From: MADRE2 sp964397015
Lineage (GTDB): Bacteria > Desulfobacterota > Desulfobacteria > Desulfobacterales > Desulfobacteraceae
Length of the DNA: 5,438 nucleotides
Direction: 5' to 3'
Assembly: GCA_964397015.1 (NCBI GenBank)
Contig: CAYNHL010000178.1
Coordinates: 1-5,438 of the forward strand
Shown here: positions 1-5,438 of the stretch, piece after piece
Layout of the letters: every line of letters begins with the position of its first letter
Numbering within the stretch: the stretch's first letter is position 1
The notes under the pieces: generated by a model
What the model was told of the DNA's origin: nothing
Databases searched by the model: none
What the model saw: only the letters and a program-made list of their open reading frames with translations
Made by a program: the position numbers and the translations under genes

Positions 1-4
1 TACG

Positions 5-544
5 GTGACAATGCTGGGTATTGCACATTATTTTTTTCATAAAGGCGGCGGCCCGGGTATTTTTTCAAAAGAAAAAGAACCGGCTGACGGTCCGGCATTT
101 CAGGAGAAAAATACAGGCCAGGGGGTGCCCGGGCATGAAAAAGAGGCGGATAATGGTTTTCCCCCAGAGGGTGAAAAATCCCTGGAAACCGCATCTGACC
201 CCTGGGAACGGCATCTTCTGTATCTTCAGACAATTGAAGCCGCCTACCGCGGCCGCAGAACAAACAGAGATGACCGCAGCACAGCCATTGCATTATCACA
301 CCAGTATCTGTCGGAGTTTCCTGATTTGCGCCAGGCGGTTTTTGACAATATGGCGGACCAGGATCCCAAAATCATCCCTGTTTTCAAGATGCTGGCCATC
401 ATGCTCGAAGAAGACGGGGCATATGACCAGGCAGTGGCGGTATGCAGAACTGCTCTGGACAACGGCCTGGAAGACGGCACAAAAACCGGATTTGAAGGAC
501 GGATTCAAAGAATCCTGAAAAAAAAGGAATCCCCTGAATACTAA
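5..544 (+). CDS. Hypothetical protein with TPR-like C-terminal half, possibly 5'-partial
   Basis: I cannot name this protein. The frame is open to the left edge of the window. Starts available are GTG at 5 and ATG at 11 (177 residues from ATG); neither has a visible ribosome binding site, so the true start may lie upstream. From GTG, residues 1-60 are Gly/Lys/Glu/Pro-rich and look disordered. From about residue 65 (DPWERHLLYLQ) the sequence becomes helical and amphipathic. The stretch LAIMLEEDGAYDQAVAVCRTAL, followed by GLEDGTKTGFEGR and a basic tail, is a TPR-like helix pair. Similar DPWERH...VC..AL..GL.DGTK..FEGR blocks occur, as far as I recall, in small uncharacterised bacterial proteins. 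A role in protein-protein contact is inferred only. No signal peptide or catalytic motif is seen. The last codons (KKESPEY and TAA) lie inside copy A of a direct repeat, and a parA relic begins right after the stop. The conserved-looking core suggests a real gene. Confidence 0.7.
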   Translation: MTMLGIAHYFFHKGGGPGIFSKEKEPADGPAFQEKNTGQGVPGHEKEADNGFPPEGEKSLETASDPWERHLLYLQTIEAAYRGRRTNRDDRSTAIALSHQYLSEFPDLRQAVFDNMADQDPKIIPVFKMLAIMLEEDGAYDQAVAVCRTALDNGLEDGTKTGFEGRIQRILKKKESPEY

Positions 545-546
545 AT
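530..546 (+). repeat. Direct repeat copy A, 17 bp
   Basis: The sequence TCCCCTGAATACTAAAT matches 1230-1246 at 16 of 17 positions; the only difference is C at 541 versus G at 1241. The offset between copies is exactly 700 bp, and an A-run precedes both copies (520-525 and 1220-1225). This copy encodes the end of the upstream gene (SPEY and TAA), and parA similarity starts immediately after it. Confidence 0.75.
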
Positions 547-742
547 GAATTTGGCCGGAATGATCCAGGCAGCAGGCAAAAAATTGCTGCTGGTGGATAC
601 CGACCCTCAGGGCAGTCTGGTTCAGTAGCGGTCTGTAAATCCCAAATCCCTGGTCCGGGTTAGCCACTATCCCAAACCATTGAGCCAGCGTCAGGCCCAG
701 GCCCTGGTCATCGGTTTTGCCGGTGGATTCGGCACGGCCTGA
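545..742 (+). pseudogene. Decayed ParA/Soj-type partition ATPase fragment
   Basis: Reading in frame from the ATG at 545 gives NLAGMIQAAGKKLLLVDTDPQGSLVQ, then TAG at 626-628. Without a break it continues as RSVNPKSLV, then HYPKPLSQRQAQAL, to a TGA at 740-742. The block NLA-x8-GKK-LLLVDTDPQGS is the classic segment after the Walker A loop in ParA/Soj/MinD ATPases, including the Asp of the A' motif. In the family the residue after SLVQ is normally Trp, so TGG to TAG is the likely nonsense change. The deviant Walker A (KGGVGKT) that should lie just upstream is absent: ParA similarity begins 2-3 bases after copy A of the direct repeat and after the stop of the preceding gene. The Walker B-like and C-terminal parts are also missing, since similarity fades after about 705. 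With 65 codons against roughly 200-260 in the family, this cannot be a working ATPase. No parB-like partner is visible. Confidence 0.72.
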
Positions 743-866
743 TTTCTCAGGTTTTAAGTTCGGGGTAGTGCCCGGCACCAAACCCGCAAGCAGCTCAAAT
801 ATGTTACTTAAAAGGAGTGATACAGGTTTATCGGAGGGGTGTTACCACATGAACTAATTTCCGGCA

Positions 867-896
867 TTGACAATTTCCATTATTTATGCAAATGAT
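867..896 (+). promoter_or_regulatory. Putative sigma70-type promoter of the 921-1220 gene
   Basis: A perfect -35 hexamer TTGACA (867-872) is followed after 18 bp by AATGAT (891-896, 4 of 6 matches to TATAAT). A TG two bases before the overlapping hexamer at 890-895 gives an extended -10 alternative. The surrounding sequence is AT-rich, and the start codon lies 24 bp downstream of the -10. The placement fits the gene at 921, but this is prediction only. Confidence 0.5.
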
Positions 897-910
897 TTTC
901 TTAAAAAATT

Positions 911-915
911 GGAGG
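911..915 (+). promoter_or_regulatory. Ribosome binding site fixing the start at 921
   Basis: GGAGG, five bases before the ATG at 921, is a near-ideal Shine-Dalgarno. It decides against the longer reading from TTG at 867, whose first 18 codons overlap the likely promoter. Confidence 0.75.
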
Positions 916-920
916 GCTGT

Positions 921-1220
921 ATGAATCACGCATTCACGATTAAAGAATCCGTAGTCCGTTTGCCGGGAATTACACCCAATTTAACAGAAAGACTTAAACG
1001 TCTTCCTGTGAACCTTGAAGCCTTACTTGATGATCCGGAAGCAAAAGTAGATTTTGATGAAAACAATCTGCTTTTAACAATTGAAAGTTCCAGATTGTCG
1101 TTGGAAGACGTTTTTTTCCCGTTGGAAAAATCTGTGAGAAGCCTTAATTTATCCTTTTCAAAGAGGGTCCAAAGCGCCTTTAATAAAAAGGTGCCTTGGG
1201 GTGTTTGTAATAGGCCTTGA
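921..1220 (+). CDS. Hypothetical 99-residue orphan protein
   Basis: I do not recognise this protein. It starts at ATG 921, supported by GGAGG five bases upstream and a TTGACA promoter further up. It begins MNHAFTIKESVVRLPGITPN and has a Leu-rich stretch at about residues 25-38 (RLKRLPVNLEALLDD), an acidic segment (about 39-48), then LLLTIESSRLSLEDVFFPLEKSV, and a basic C-terminal part (SFSKRVQSAFNKKVPWGV). No signal peptide, transmembrane segment, metal site or nucleotide motif is visible. It is probably a small soluble cytoplasmic protein; a role as antitoxin or regulator is possible but unsupported. The gene is visibly AT-richer than the kinase operon to its right, which hints at separate origin. 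It lies between a parA relic and direct repeat copy B, with no same-strand partner downstream. In-frame codons KKASPE and TAG follow the TGA, so the gene may once have been a few codons longer. Confidence 0.6.
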   Translation: MNHAFTIKESVVRLPGITPNLTERLKRLPVNLEALLDDPEAKVDFDENNLLLTIESSRLSLEDVFFPLEKSVRSLNLSFSKRVQSAFNKKVPWGVCNRP

Positions 1221-1229
1221 AAAAAAGCT

Positions 1230-1246
1230 TCCCCTGAATAGTAAAT
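1230..1246 (+). repeat. Direct repeat copy B, 17 bp
   Basis: The sequence TCCCCTGAATAGTAAAT is the second copy of the repeat at 530-546. It lies 9 nt beyond the TGA of the 99-residue orphan gene. Read in the frame of that gene, the bases after the TGA give KKASPE then TAG. This parallels KKESPEY then TAA at the end of the first gene, so both copies sit in the same phase relative to their upstream gene. Its last three bases form the start of the following hairpin. Confidence 0.75.
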
Positions 1247-1268
1247 ATCCTGAAAGGGTCAGGATATT
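1244..1268 (+). terminator. Perfect 10-bp hairpin, possible weak terminator
   Basis: The arms AATATCCTGA (1244-1253) and TCAGGATATT (1259-1268) are exact reverse complements around a 5-nt loop AAGGG. The hairpin begins 23 nt after the stop of the 99-residue gene and overlaps the end of direct repeat copy B. The stem is AT-rich and no T-run follows at once (the first TTTT is about ten bases on). It is therefore not a canonical intrinsic terminator; it may be a weak or bidirectional one, or part of the repeat element. Confidence 0.5.
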
Positions 1269-1504
1269 GAAATTAAATTTTCTGGGCAATCAATGCAGCT
1301 GCCAGTAACCAAATTTTGGAAAAAATAGTTTCCCCCCTTCAATGACATGTCAATCACTTATTAAGCCTTATAAAAAAATGATTGATCTGACGTCACTTCT
1401 TTTTGGCTGTACGGCGACCGTTAAAAGATACCATACAAGATCCTTCCGCAAATAAAACAATTTCCCGAAAGAAAAGGCAATCCTAACCCTCTTGCGGCAT
1501 CTTG
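1269..1504. other. Non-coding gap between convergent genes
   Basis: I see no convincing coding frame on either strand in these 236 bases. The gap is AT-rich. It contains the palindromes TGACATGTCA (1343-1352) and TGACGTCA (1388-1395), and a pair of 7-base inverted arms, TCAATCA at 1350-1356 and TGATTGA at 1379-1385. Its right edge carries the interrupted inverted repeat at 1435-1505. It must hold the 3' ends of transcripts arriving from both sides, but no classical GC-rich stem with T-tract was found. Confidence 0.55.
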
Positions 1505-1505
1505 T
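1435..1505. repeat. Interrupted inverted repeat at the 3' end of the PHP gene
   Basis: The left arm is ACAAGAT (1435-1441), then CCTT, then CCGCAA (1446-1451). The right arm is TTGCGG (1492-1497), one base, then ATCTTGT (1499-1505). This gives 13 paired positions in two blocks around a 40-nt loop. The right arm ends on the last base of the minus-strand stop codon at 1505-1507, so in the operon transcript the structure would fold directly after the stop. It could be a 3' stabiliser or transcript-end structure, or chance. No T-tract adjoins it. Confidence 0.4.
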
Positions 1506-2284
1506 CAGTCAAGCATCTTTTGGACCCGGTCGAAGTCCTGACCAATGGCCCCGGGGTAGTGGGCATCAGATCCCATGACCAGGGCAATCCCTTTTTTCTG
1601 TGCGCGCTTCACAATCCAGGGAGACGGATAGGGCACGCCAACGGGGTGTGCCATGGCACCCATGTTGATTTCCAGTTTCATTTTCCGGTCCCTGACAGCG
1701 TCCAGGGTGTCTTCCACCAGTTCCCGGTACCAGGCATCGGTTTCATTGAAAAACCGGTTATTGGTATTGTGTTTTTTCAATACATCCATGTGTCCCACAA
1801 TATCAAACCATCCGGTTTGAACTGCTTCCTGCAGGGCATGGTAATATGCCCGGCAAAGGGACCTGATATCCTTGTTGAAGATGTTGTTCAGGCAGGTATG
1901 AAATTCAGTCTCATTGCCGTTGACCAGGCAGGAGCTGGTGCCCACCACCAGGGTGTGGACGGATGCAATGGTGATATCCCAGTCCATGGATGCGATGGAA
2001 GCAAGCCAGTCCTTGTGAACGGGGATATATTCGATCTCCAGACCGGTTTTTACGTCCATTCTGCCGTCATATGACCGCTTTACCCGTGTTATCTCTTTAC
2101 GGTAGGCAGCCATCTGCTCTATTTTCATGGCATACCGGGTGTCAAAGGGCAAAGGCACATGGTCCGTGATAGCAATGGTTGTCATCCCTTTTGCAAAAGC
2201 AGCCTCAGCCATTTCAGCGATGGCGGCGCTGCCGTCGGAATAGTGGGAGTGCATGTGGGTGTCACTGTGCAGGTCAAGGGACAT
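1505..2284 (-). CDS. PHP-superfamily phosphatase, histidinol-phosphatase (HisJ/HisK) family
   Basis: This is a 259-residue metal-dependent phosphatase with a PHP fold. Family members hydrolyse L-histidinol phosphate to histidinol in histidine biosynthesis (EC 3.1.3.15). The metal-binding motifs are all present: DTHMHSHYSDG (residues 8-18), ITDH (39-42), GLEIEYIP (81-88, with E83/E85), SVH (108-110), DIVGH (161-165) and MGSDAH (237-242). The length fits the family, usually about 250-270 residues. No signal peptide is present, so the enzyme is cytoplasmic. I chose the ATG at 2284 because GAGGA lies eight bases upstream. An ATG at 2299 would add five residues (MRTAR) but has no visible ribosome site. 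The start overlaps the kinase stop by 11 nt, implying translational coupling. No other his gene is nearby, so the true substrate may be another phosphoester; PHP assignments are often uncertain at substrate level. Confidence 0.87.
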   Translation of the reverse strand: MSLDLHSDTHMHSHYSDGSAAIAEMAEAAFAKGMTTIAITDHVPLPFDTRYAMKIEQMAAYRKEITRVKRSYDGRMDVKTGLEIEYIPVHKDWLASIASMDWDITIASVHTLVVGTSSCLVNGNETEFHTCLNNIFNKDIRSLCRAYYHALQEAVQTGWFDIVGHMDVLKKHNTNNRFFNETDAWYRELVEDTLDAVRDRKMKLEINMGAMAHPVGVPYPSPWIVKRAQKKGIALVMGSDAHYPGAIGQDFDRVQKMLD

Positions 2285-4877
2285 GCGGGCCGTCCTCATG
2301 TGCCGGATGGTTAACGATCTGATACACTGCAGTGATCAGCTTCCGGATGTCGACCGGCTTTTGGAAGAACTGTTTGATTCCCATATCCATTGCCTGGATT
2401 TCCGTCATGCGTTCGCTGAACCCCGTACACAGAAAAATCGGGATATCCGGTTGCAGTGCCATGATTTTCTGGGCCAGCTCATCTCCAGCGATGCCCGGCA
2501 TGGTCATGTCTGTGATGATGAGATCATATGCGCGGGGGCTATTTTCAAATGCCGCCAGGGCATCCCGACCGTTTGCGAACAGATAGACCGTATAACCGCA
2601 TTCTTCAAGCAGTTCCTTGAAAAGATTTCGGATGGATTCTTCATCGTCCACTACCATAATGGTTCCGCTGCCGCAGGGGAGCGGTTGTGTTTCGTTTTCC
2701 TGCTGTATGTCGCTTTTTTTAACGGGGGCTGCCGGAAAGTAGACAGAAAAAGTGGATCCTTTTCCCAGCTCACTGACCATTTCCAGAAATCCGTCATGTT
2801 CATCTATGATTGCCTGGACGATTGACAGGCCCAGTCCGGTTCCCTGTCCGGTTGACCGGGTGGTATAATAGGGCTCAAACGCTTTGGCCTGGGTGACTGC
2901 ATCCATGCCGGTGCCGGTATCCTGCACCCGAAGGAGCAGGTAATTGCCCGGTGGGATCCGCTGCTTGAAAAACTGCCCGCTTTCCGGGATTTCCACATCT
3001 GAAAGGGTGACCGTCAGTTTCCCGCCGGTTTCCCGCATGGCATGGTAGGCATTGGTGCACAGATTCATAACCACCTGGTGTATCTTGGTAGGATCAGCCA
3101 GCACCATTGATTTTGATCTCAAGTCAGTTTTAATGTCAATTGTCGTGGGGATGGTTGATTTCAACAATTTGAGTGTTTCTTTGATTTCCAGATACATTTT
3201 TAAGGGCCGCTTCTGGTATTCGGAACGTCGTGAAAATGTGAGAATCTGCTGAATGAGTTCTGCGGCCCGCTGGGCAGATTTTGTTATCTGGGTCAGATGG
3301 GCTTTCAGTTTCTCCGGCCGATCGGCATGATTGAGGGCCAGTTGGGAATAGCCGAATATACCGGATAAAATGTTGTTGAAATCATGGGCAATCCCGCCGG
3401 CCAGACGGCCGATGGATTCCATTTTCTGGCTCTGCCGCAATTGTGATTCAAGTAAGACCTGTTCAGTGACATCATCGATACGGATCATGGAATCGCCATG
3501 TTGATTATCGACAATGGGGAAAACAGTGATATTATGAAAAACGGTTTTCTGATTGAACACCGTACTCATGCTTTCAATGCGGATATGATGCTGGTCCTTG
3601 ATGGCGGATCCGATTTTTTTAAGAACAGCCGGGCTGTAATCCTCCAACAGTTCATCAAAGGTTGTAGCACCCGCTTTAAATGGGATATGGGCACAAGACT
3701 CTCTGGCCGGATGGTTCAGGATATTAATTTCGCCTTTCCGGTTTGTACCGATAAGCAGTGAAGGAATCGAATCAATGACTTGATTCAGATAGGTTTTTGT
3801 GGCAGCCAGGTCTGCAGACTGGGTTTCGATTTTAAGAAAGCTGTCCTTCAACCGCTGGGACATCATATTGAAAGTGCGGCCAAGTTCTGCAAATTCATCC
3901 CGGGTTTCCAGTTCGATCATCCGGTCAAATTTTTTTTCAGACAGTGCTTTCACATGATCCATGATGATCCTGGCAGATCGGACGACCCGCCGGGCAATTC
4001 CCAGGGCGATAAGCGCACCGACGGCACTGACAGAGACAAAGGCCAGGAAAAGGGTCAGGATGGTTTGATTGAGGGTCTTTTTGATCTCTGAATTATCAAG
4101 GGCGGCATATAGCCTCAAACCGGCATGGGTCTTACCTTCAAACGACATGGCAGCTGTGTCGTATTCTTTTTGGCCCACCTGGAACAGGGTCCGCCCCGGG
4201 TGGGCGGATATCTTTTGTGGCGGTATCCGTACCGGCTGAGTATCAAAGGAACTCGCAACTATCCGGGCATTGTCGATTAAAATGTTGTCAATACCGCAGA
4301 TCTGTTTGAGGTTTCGGGCGAACTCATCGTTAAAATGATAACCGACACAGACGTATCCCACCAGCAGATGATCGATATTGGTATGAAAGACCGGGTGAAA
4401 GGTTTCTATCAGAATATGGCCGCCATTGTTGTTGATACCAATGATCACGCTGCCGTTGAGGGCATCGGCAATCAAACCCCGGCGCTGTTCAGTTTCCTGT
4501 GGCAGATAAACTGCCAGATGGTGCAGTATAATGCCATTTTTATCATAAACAATGATATGGTTGGGATTAAAATCGGTGTATATATGCCGGATGTTGTTTC
4601 TGATGCCGCCCACATCGTTCAGGTGAACCGCCTGCCGGATGAGATGGTTGTCAGCAATTATTTTAGCCCAAACTGAGGTGTGGGTTGTATAATGGTCGAC
4701 ACTGCGCATAATTAACTGCTCGGCTTTTGTCAGTTCATTGTCCAGAACAGCATGGGTCCGCTGCCACAATGCGGTCAGGCTGATGACCAGAACGGTGCAG
4801 AACGGCAGAAGCAATCCAAGAAGAAACAGGATCGCCTTTGTTTTCAGATTCATAGTGGATATAAGCCGGTTCAGCAT
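2274..4877 (-). CDS. Hybrid sensor histidine kinase (Cache-like sensor, HAMP, PAS, HisKA, HATPase, REC)
   Basis: This inner-membrane sensor kinase has 867 residues. In order it shows TM1 (about 13-37), a periplasmic domain (about 40-268, Cache-like, with IIVYDKNGIILHH at 108-120), TM2 (about 271-294), HAMP (about 295-348), and PAS (about 362-472, VIDSIPSLLIG). HisKA follows with the phospho-accepting His498 in AHDFNN, then HATPase_c with the N-box NLCTNA (605-610), G1 DTGTGM (653-658), F-box FEPYYTT and G2 GQGTGLGLS (677-685). The C-terminal receiver has the acidic pair D744/D745, phospho-acceptor Asp790 (ITDMTMP), Thr818 and Lys840 (QKP). All catalytic residues are present, so autophosphorylation and His-to-Asp transfer should work. 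No DNA-binding output domain follows, so a separate Hpt or regulator is expected elsewhere. The gene sits 45 nt after a PhnD-like binding protein, which suggests ligand presentation to the sensor domain. The start at 4877 has only a weak ribosome site; Met9 (4853) is an alternative. Confidence 0.93.
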   Translation of the reverse strand: MLNRLISTMNLKTKAILFLLGLLLPFCTVLVISLTALWQRTHAVLDNELTKAEQLIMRSVDHYTTHTSVWAKIIADNHLIRQAVHLNDVGGIRNNIRHIYTDFNPNHIIVYDKNGIILHHLAVYLPQETEQRRGLIADALNGSVIIGINNNGGHILIETFHPVFHTNIDHLLVGYVCVGYHFNDEFARNLKQICGIDNILIDNARIVASSFDTQPVRIPPQKISAHPGRTLFQVGQKEYDTAAMSFEGKTHAGLRLYAALDNSEIKKTLNQTILTLFLAFVSVSAVGALIALGIARRVVRSARIIMDHVKALSEKKFDRMIELETRDEFAELGRTFNMMSQRLKDSFLKIETQSADLAATKTYLNQVIDSIPSLLIGTNRKGEINILNHPARESCAHIPFKAGATTFDELLEDYSPAVLKKIGSAIKDQHHIRIESMSTVFNQKTVFHNITVFPIVDNQHGDSMIRIDDVTEQVLLESQLRQSQKMESIGRLAGGIAHDFNNILSGIFGYSQLALNHADRPEKLKAHLTQITKSAQRAAELIQQILTFSRRSEYQKRPLKMYLEIKETLKLLKSTIPTTIDIKTDLRSKSMVLADPTKIHQVVMNLCTNAYHAMRETGGKLTVTLSDVEIPESGQFFKQRIPPGNYLLLRVQDTGTGMDAVTQAKAFEPYYTTRSTGQGTGLGLSIVQAIIDEHDGFLEMVSELGKGSTFSVYFPAAPVKKSDIQQENETQPLPCGSGTIMVVDDEESIRNLFKELLEECGYTVYLFANGRDALAAFENSPRAYDLIITDMTMPGIAGDELAQKIMALQPDIPIFLCTGFSERMTEIQAMDMGIKQFFQKPVDIRKLITAVYQIVNHPAHEDGPHVP
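2293..2297 (-). promoter_or_regulatory. Ribosome binding site inside the kinase 3' end
   Basis: GAGGA on the minus strand lies eight bases before the ATG at 2284 and inside the last codons of the kinase gene. It favours 2284 over 2299 as the start of the PHP gene and fits coupling of its translation to the kinase. Confidence 0.55.
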
Positions 4878-4922
4878 GGTTTTTTAAATCCAGGAGGAAA
4901 CGTTGTATACAGACATTAGAGA

Positions 4923-5438
4923 CTACCACTTATACCTTTCTGTCAATCGGAGCATGTCGATGACGACATCATAAAACGAACTGTCATGGAGGGAAAAGGA
5001 GTCCACCTCAAGCTCTTTTTTAAGCGCATGGCTGACGGCGGGGATACCGTCGGCGGACCGGCTGTTGGCATTGATCCTGACCAGTATATCCTGCATTTGC
5101 CGGATCAATACCTGGCTGACGTCTTTCCCGGCTACCCAGGGCTCATTGGGAATGGGCGGGGTCCGGGCAATCACCTTGAGCAGGCCGCCGGATGACCTGT
5201 CTGCACTGTTGTAATTACCATCGTATGTCGCCCCCGCATCCACTTTCCCGTTAATGACACCGGCTGTCACGGATGGATGGTCTCCCAGGAACAAAATCCT
5301 TGAAAAATACTTTTTAGGGTCGATTCCATGTTTTAAGAGAAGCATCAGCGGATAGCTGAATCCACTGCTGGAAGAGGTATTGACAAATGCAAACGTTTTT
5401 CCTTTCAGATCGGCTATGGTGCCGGCCGGATGATCTTT
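4923..5438 (-). CDS. PhnD-like phosphate/phosphonate-type substrate-binding protein, 5'-truncated by window edge
   Basis: The frame is open to the window edge, giving 171 C-terminal residues; the start and any signal peptide lie outside. Visible residues begin KDHPAGTIADLKGKTFAFVN. The motif DLKGKTFAFVN-TSSSSGFSYP (10-30) is the anion-binding loop region of PhnD-type periplasmic proteins. LLKHGIDPKKYF (34-45), then FLGDHPSVTAGVINGKVDAGATYDGN (50-75), is the matching second half, and TPPIPNEPWVA is also typical. Family members bind phosphonate, phosphite or phosphate in the periplasm for an ABC importer; others act as receptors for sensor proteins. No ATPase or permease gene is on the downstream side, and a hybrid sensor kinase follows after 45 nt on the same strand, so a sensory role is my inference. 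The ligand cannot be read from this fragment. Confidence 0.85.
   Translation of the reverse strand, partial: KDHPAGTIADLKGKTFAFVNTSSSSGFSYPLMLLLKHGIDPKKYFSRILFLGDHPSVTAGVINGKVDAGATYDGNYNSADRSSGGLLKVIARTPPIPNEPWVAGKDVSQVLIRQMQDILVRINANSRSADGIPAVSHALKKELEVDSFSLHDSSFYDVVIDMLRLTERYKW

Noticed and set aside
296..781. Minus-strand open frame of 161 codons over the first gene and the parA relic
   Set aside because: It runs antisense to convincing ParA and TPR-like sequence, has no recognisable motif, and its composition (Gln/Phe/Cys runs) fits a shadow frame.
786..859. Short frames with SD-like AGGAG and GGAGGGG before the orphan gene (for example GTG 818, ATG 849)
   Set aside because: They end after a few codons and match nothing known. 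They may be further debris of the decayed element but cannot be supported as genes.
867..920. N-terminal extension of the orphan gene from TTG at 867
   Set aside because: The extension covers the TTGACA promoter box, and the ATG at 921 has a far better ribosome site.
1350..1385. Inverted arms TCAATCA/TGATTGA as an intrinsic terminator
   Set aside because: The stem is only 7 bp and AT-rich with a 22-nt loop, and there is no T-run after it in either direction.
1502..2074. Plus-strand open frame of 190 codons opposite the PHP gene
   Set aside because: It is antisense to a protein with a complete set of PHP metal motifs, and its translation shows only mirrored composition.
2253..2825. Plus-strand open frame of 190 codons opposite the kinase receiver domain
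   Set aside because: It is antisense to the REC and HATPase coding region, is Cys/His-rich without order, and has no start signals.
4735..4929. Minus-strand 64-codon frame spanning the gap before the kinase
   Set aside because: It is out of frame with the kinase and overlaps its signal-anchor region; no domain or ribosome site supports it.

Overview
The window reads as a piece of a moderately GC-rich Gram-negative bacterial chromosome. Three things point to a Desulfobacterota-like host (Desulfobacteraceae style): a large Cache-HAMP-PAS hybrid histidine kinase of the HDFNN type, a PhnD-type periplasmic binding protein next to it, and the general codon flavour. The taxonomic call is an inference from style, not from a marker gene.

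Left part (about 1-1270, plus strand). This is a patchy accessory stretch. It starts with an unnamed protein with a TPR-like C-terminal half (to 544). Immediately after its stop codon lies the decayed core of a ParA/Soj-type partition ATPase (545-742). The remnant lacks the Walker A loop, keeps the VDTDPQGS motif, and is broken by an in-frame TAG where the family normally has Trp. Next come a good promoter (perfect TTGACA) and a strong Shine-Dalgarno, which drive an AT-richer orphan gene of 99 codons (921-1220). A 17-bp direct repeat (16/17 identical, copies exactly 700 bp apart) sits at the 3' end of the first gene and just after the orphan gene, so it brackets the parA remnant plus the orphan gene. 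A perfect 10-bp hairpin follows the second copy.

Middle (1269-1504). This is a non-coding gap between convergent genes. It holds two TGAC/GTCA palindromes and, at its right edge, an interrupted inverted repeat that ends on the stop codon of the next gene.

Right part (1505-5438, minus strand). Three genes read in one direction, probably as an operon: a PhnD-like phosphate/phosphonate-type substrate-binding protein (its start lies outside the window), a 45-nt gap, an 867-residue hybrid sensor histidine kinase, and an 11-nt overlap into a PHP-superfamily phosphatase of the histidinol-phosphatase family. A plausible reading is that the binding protein presents a ligand to the periplasmic sensor domain of the kinase. 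The PHP enzyme would be translationally coupled to the kinase. Its physiological substrate cannot be decided from sequence, and no his biosynthesis genes are visible here.

I saw no tRNA, rRNA, CRISPR array or intact mobile element. The most unusual item is the repeat-bracketed 700-bp segment with the parA relic. The binding protein/kinase/PHP operon is the most coherent functional unit.
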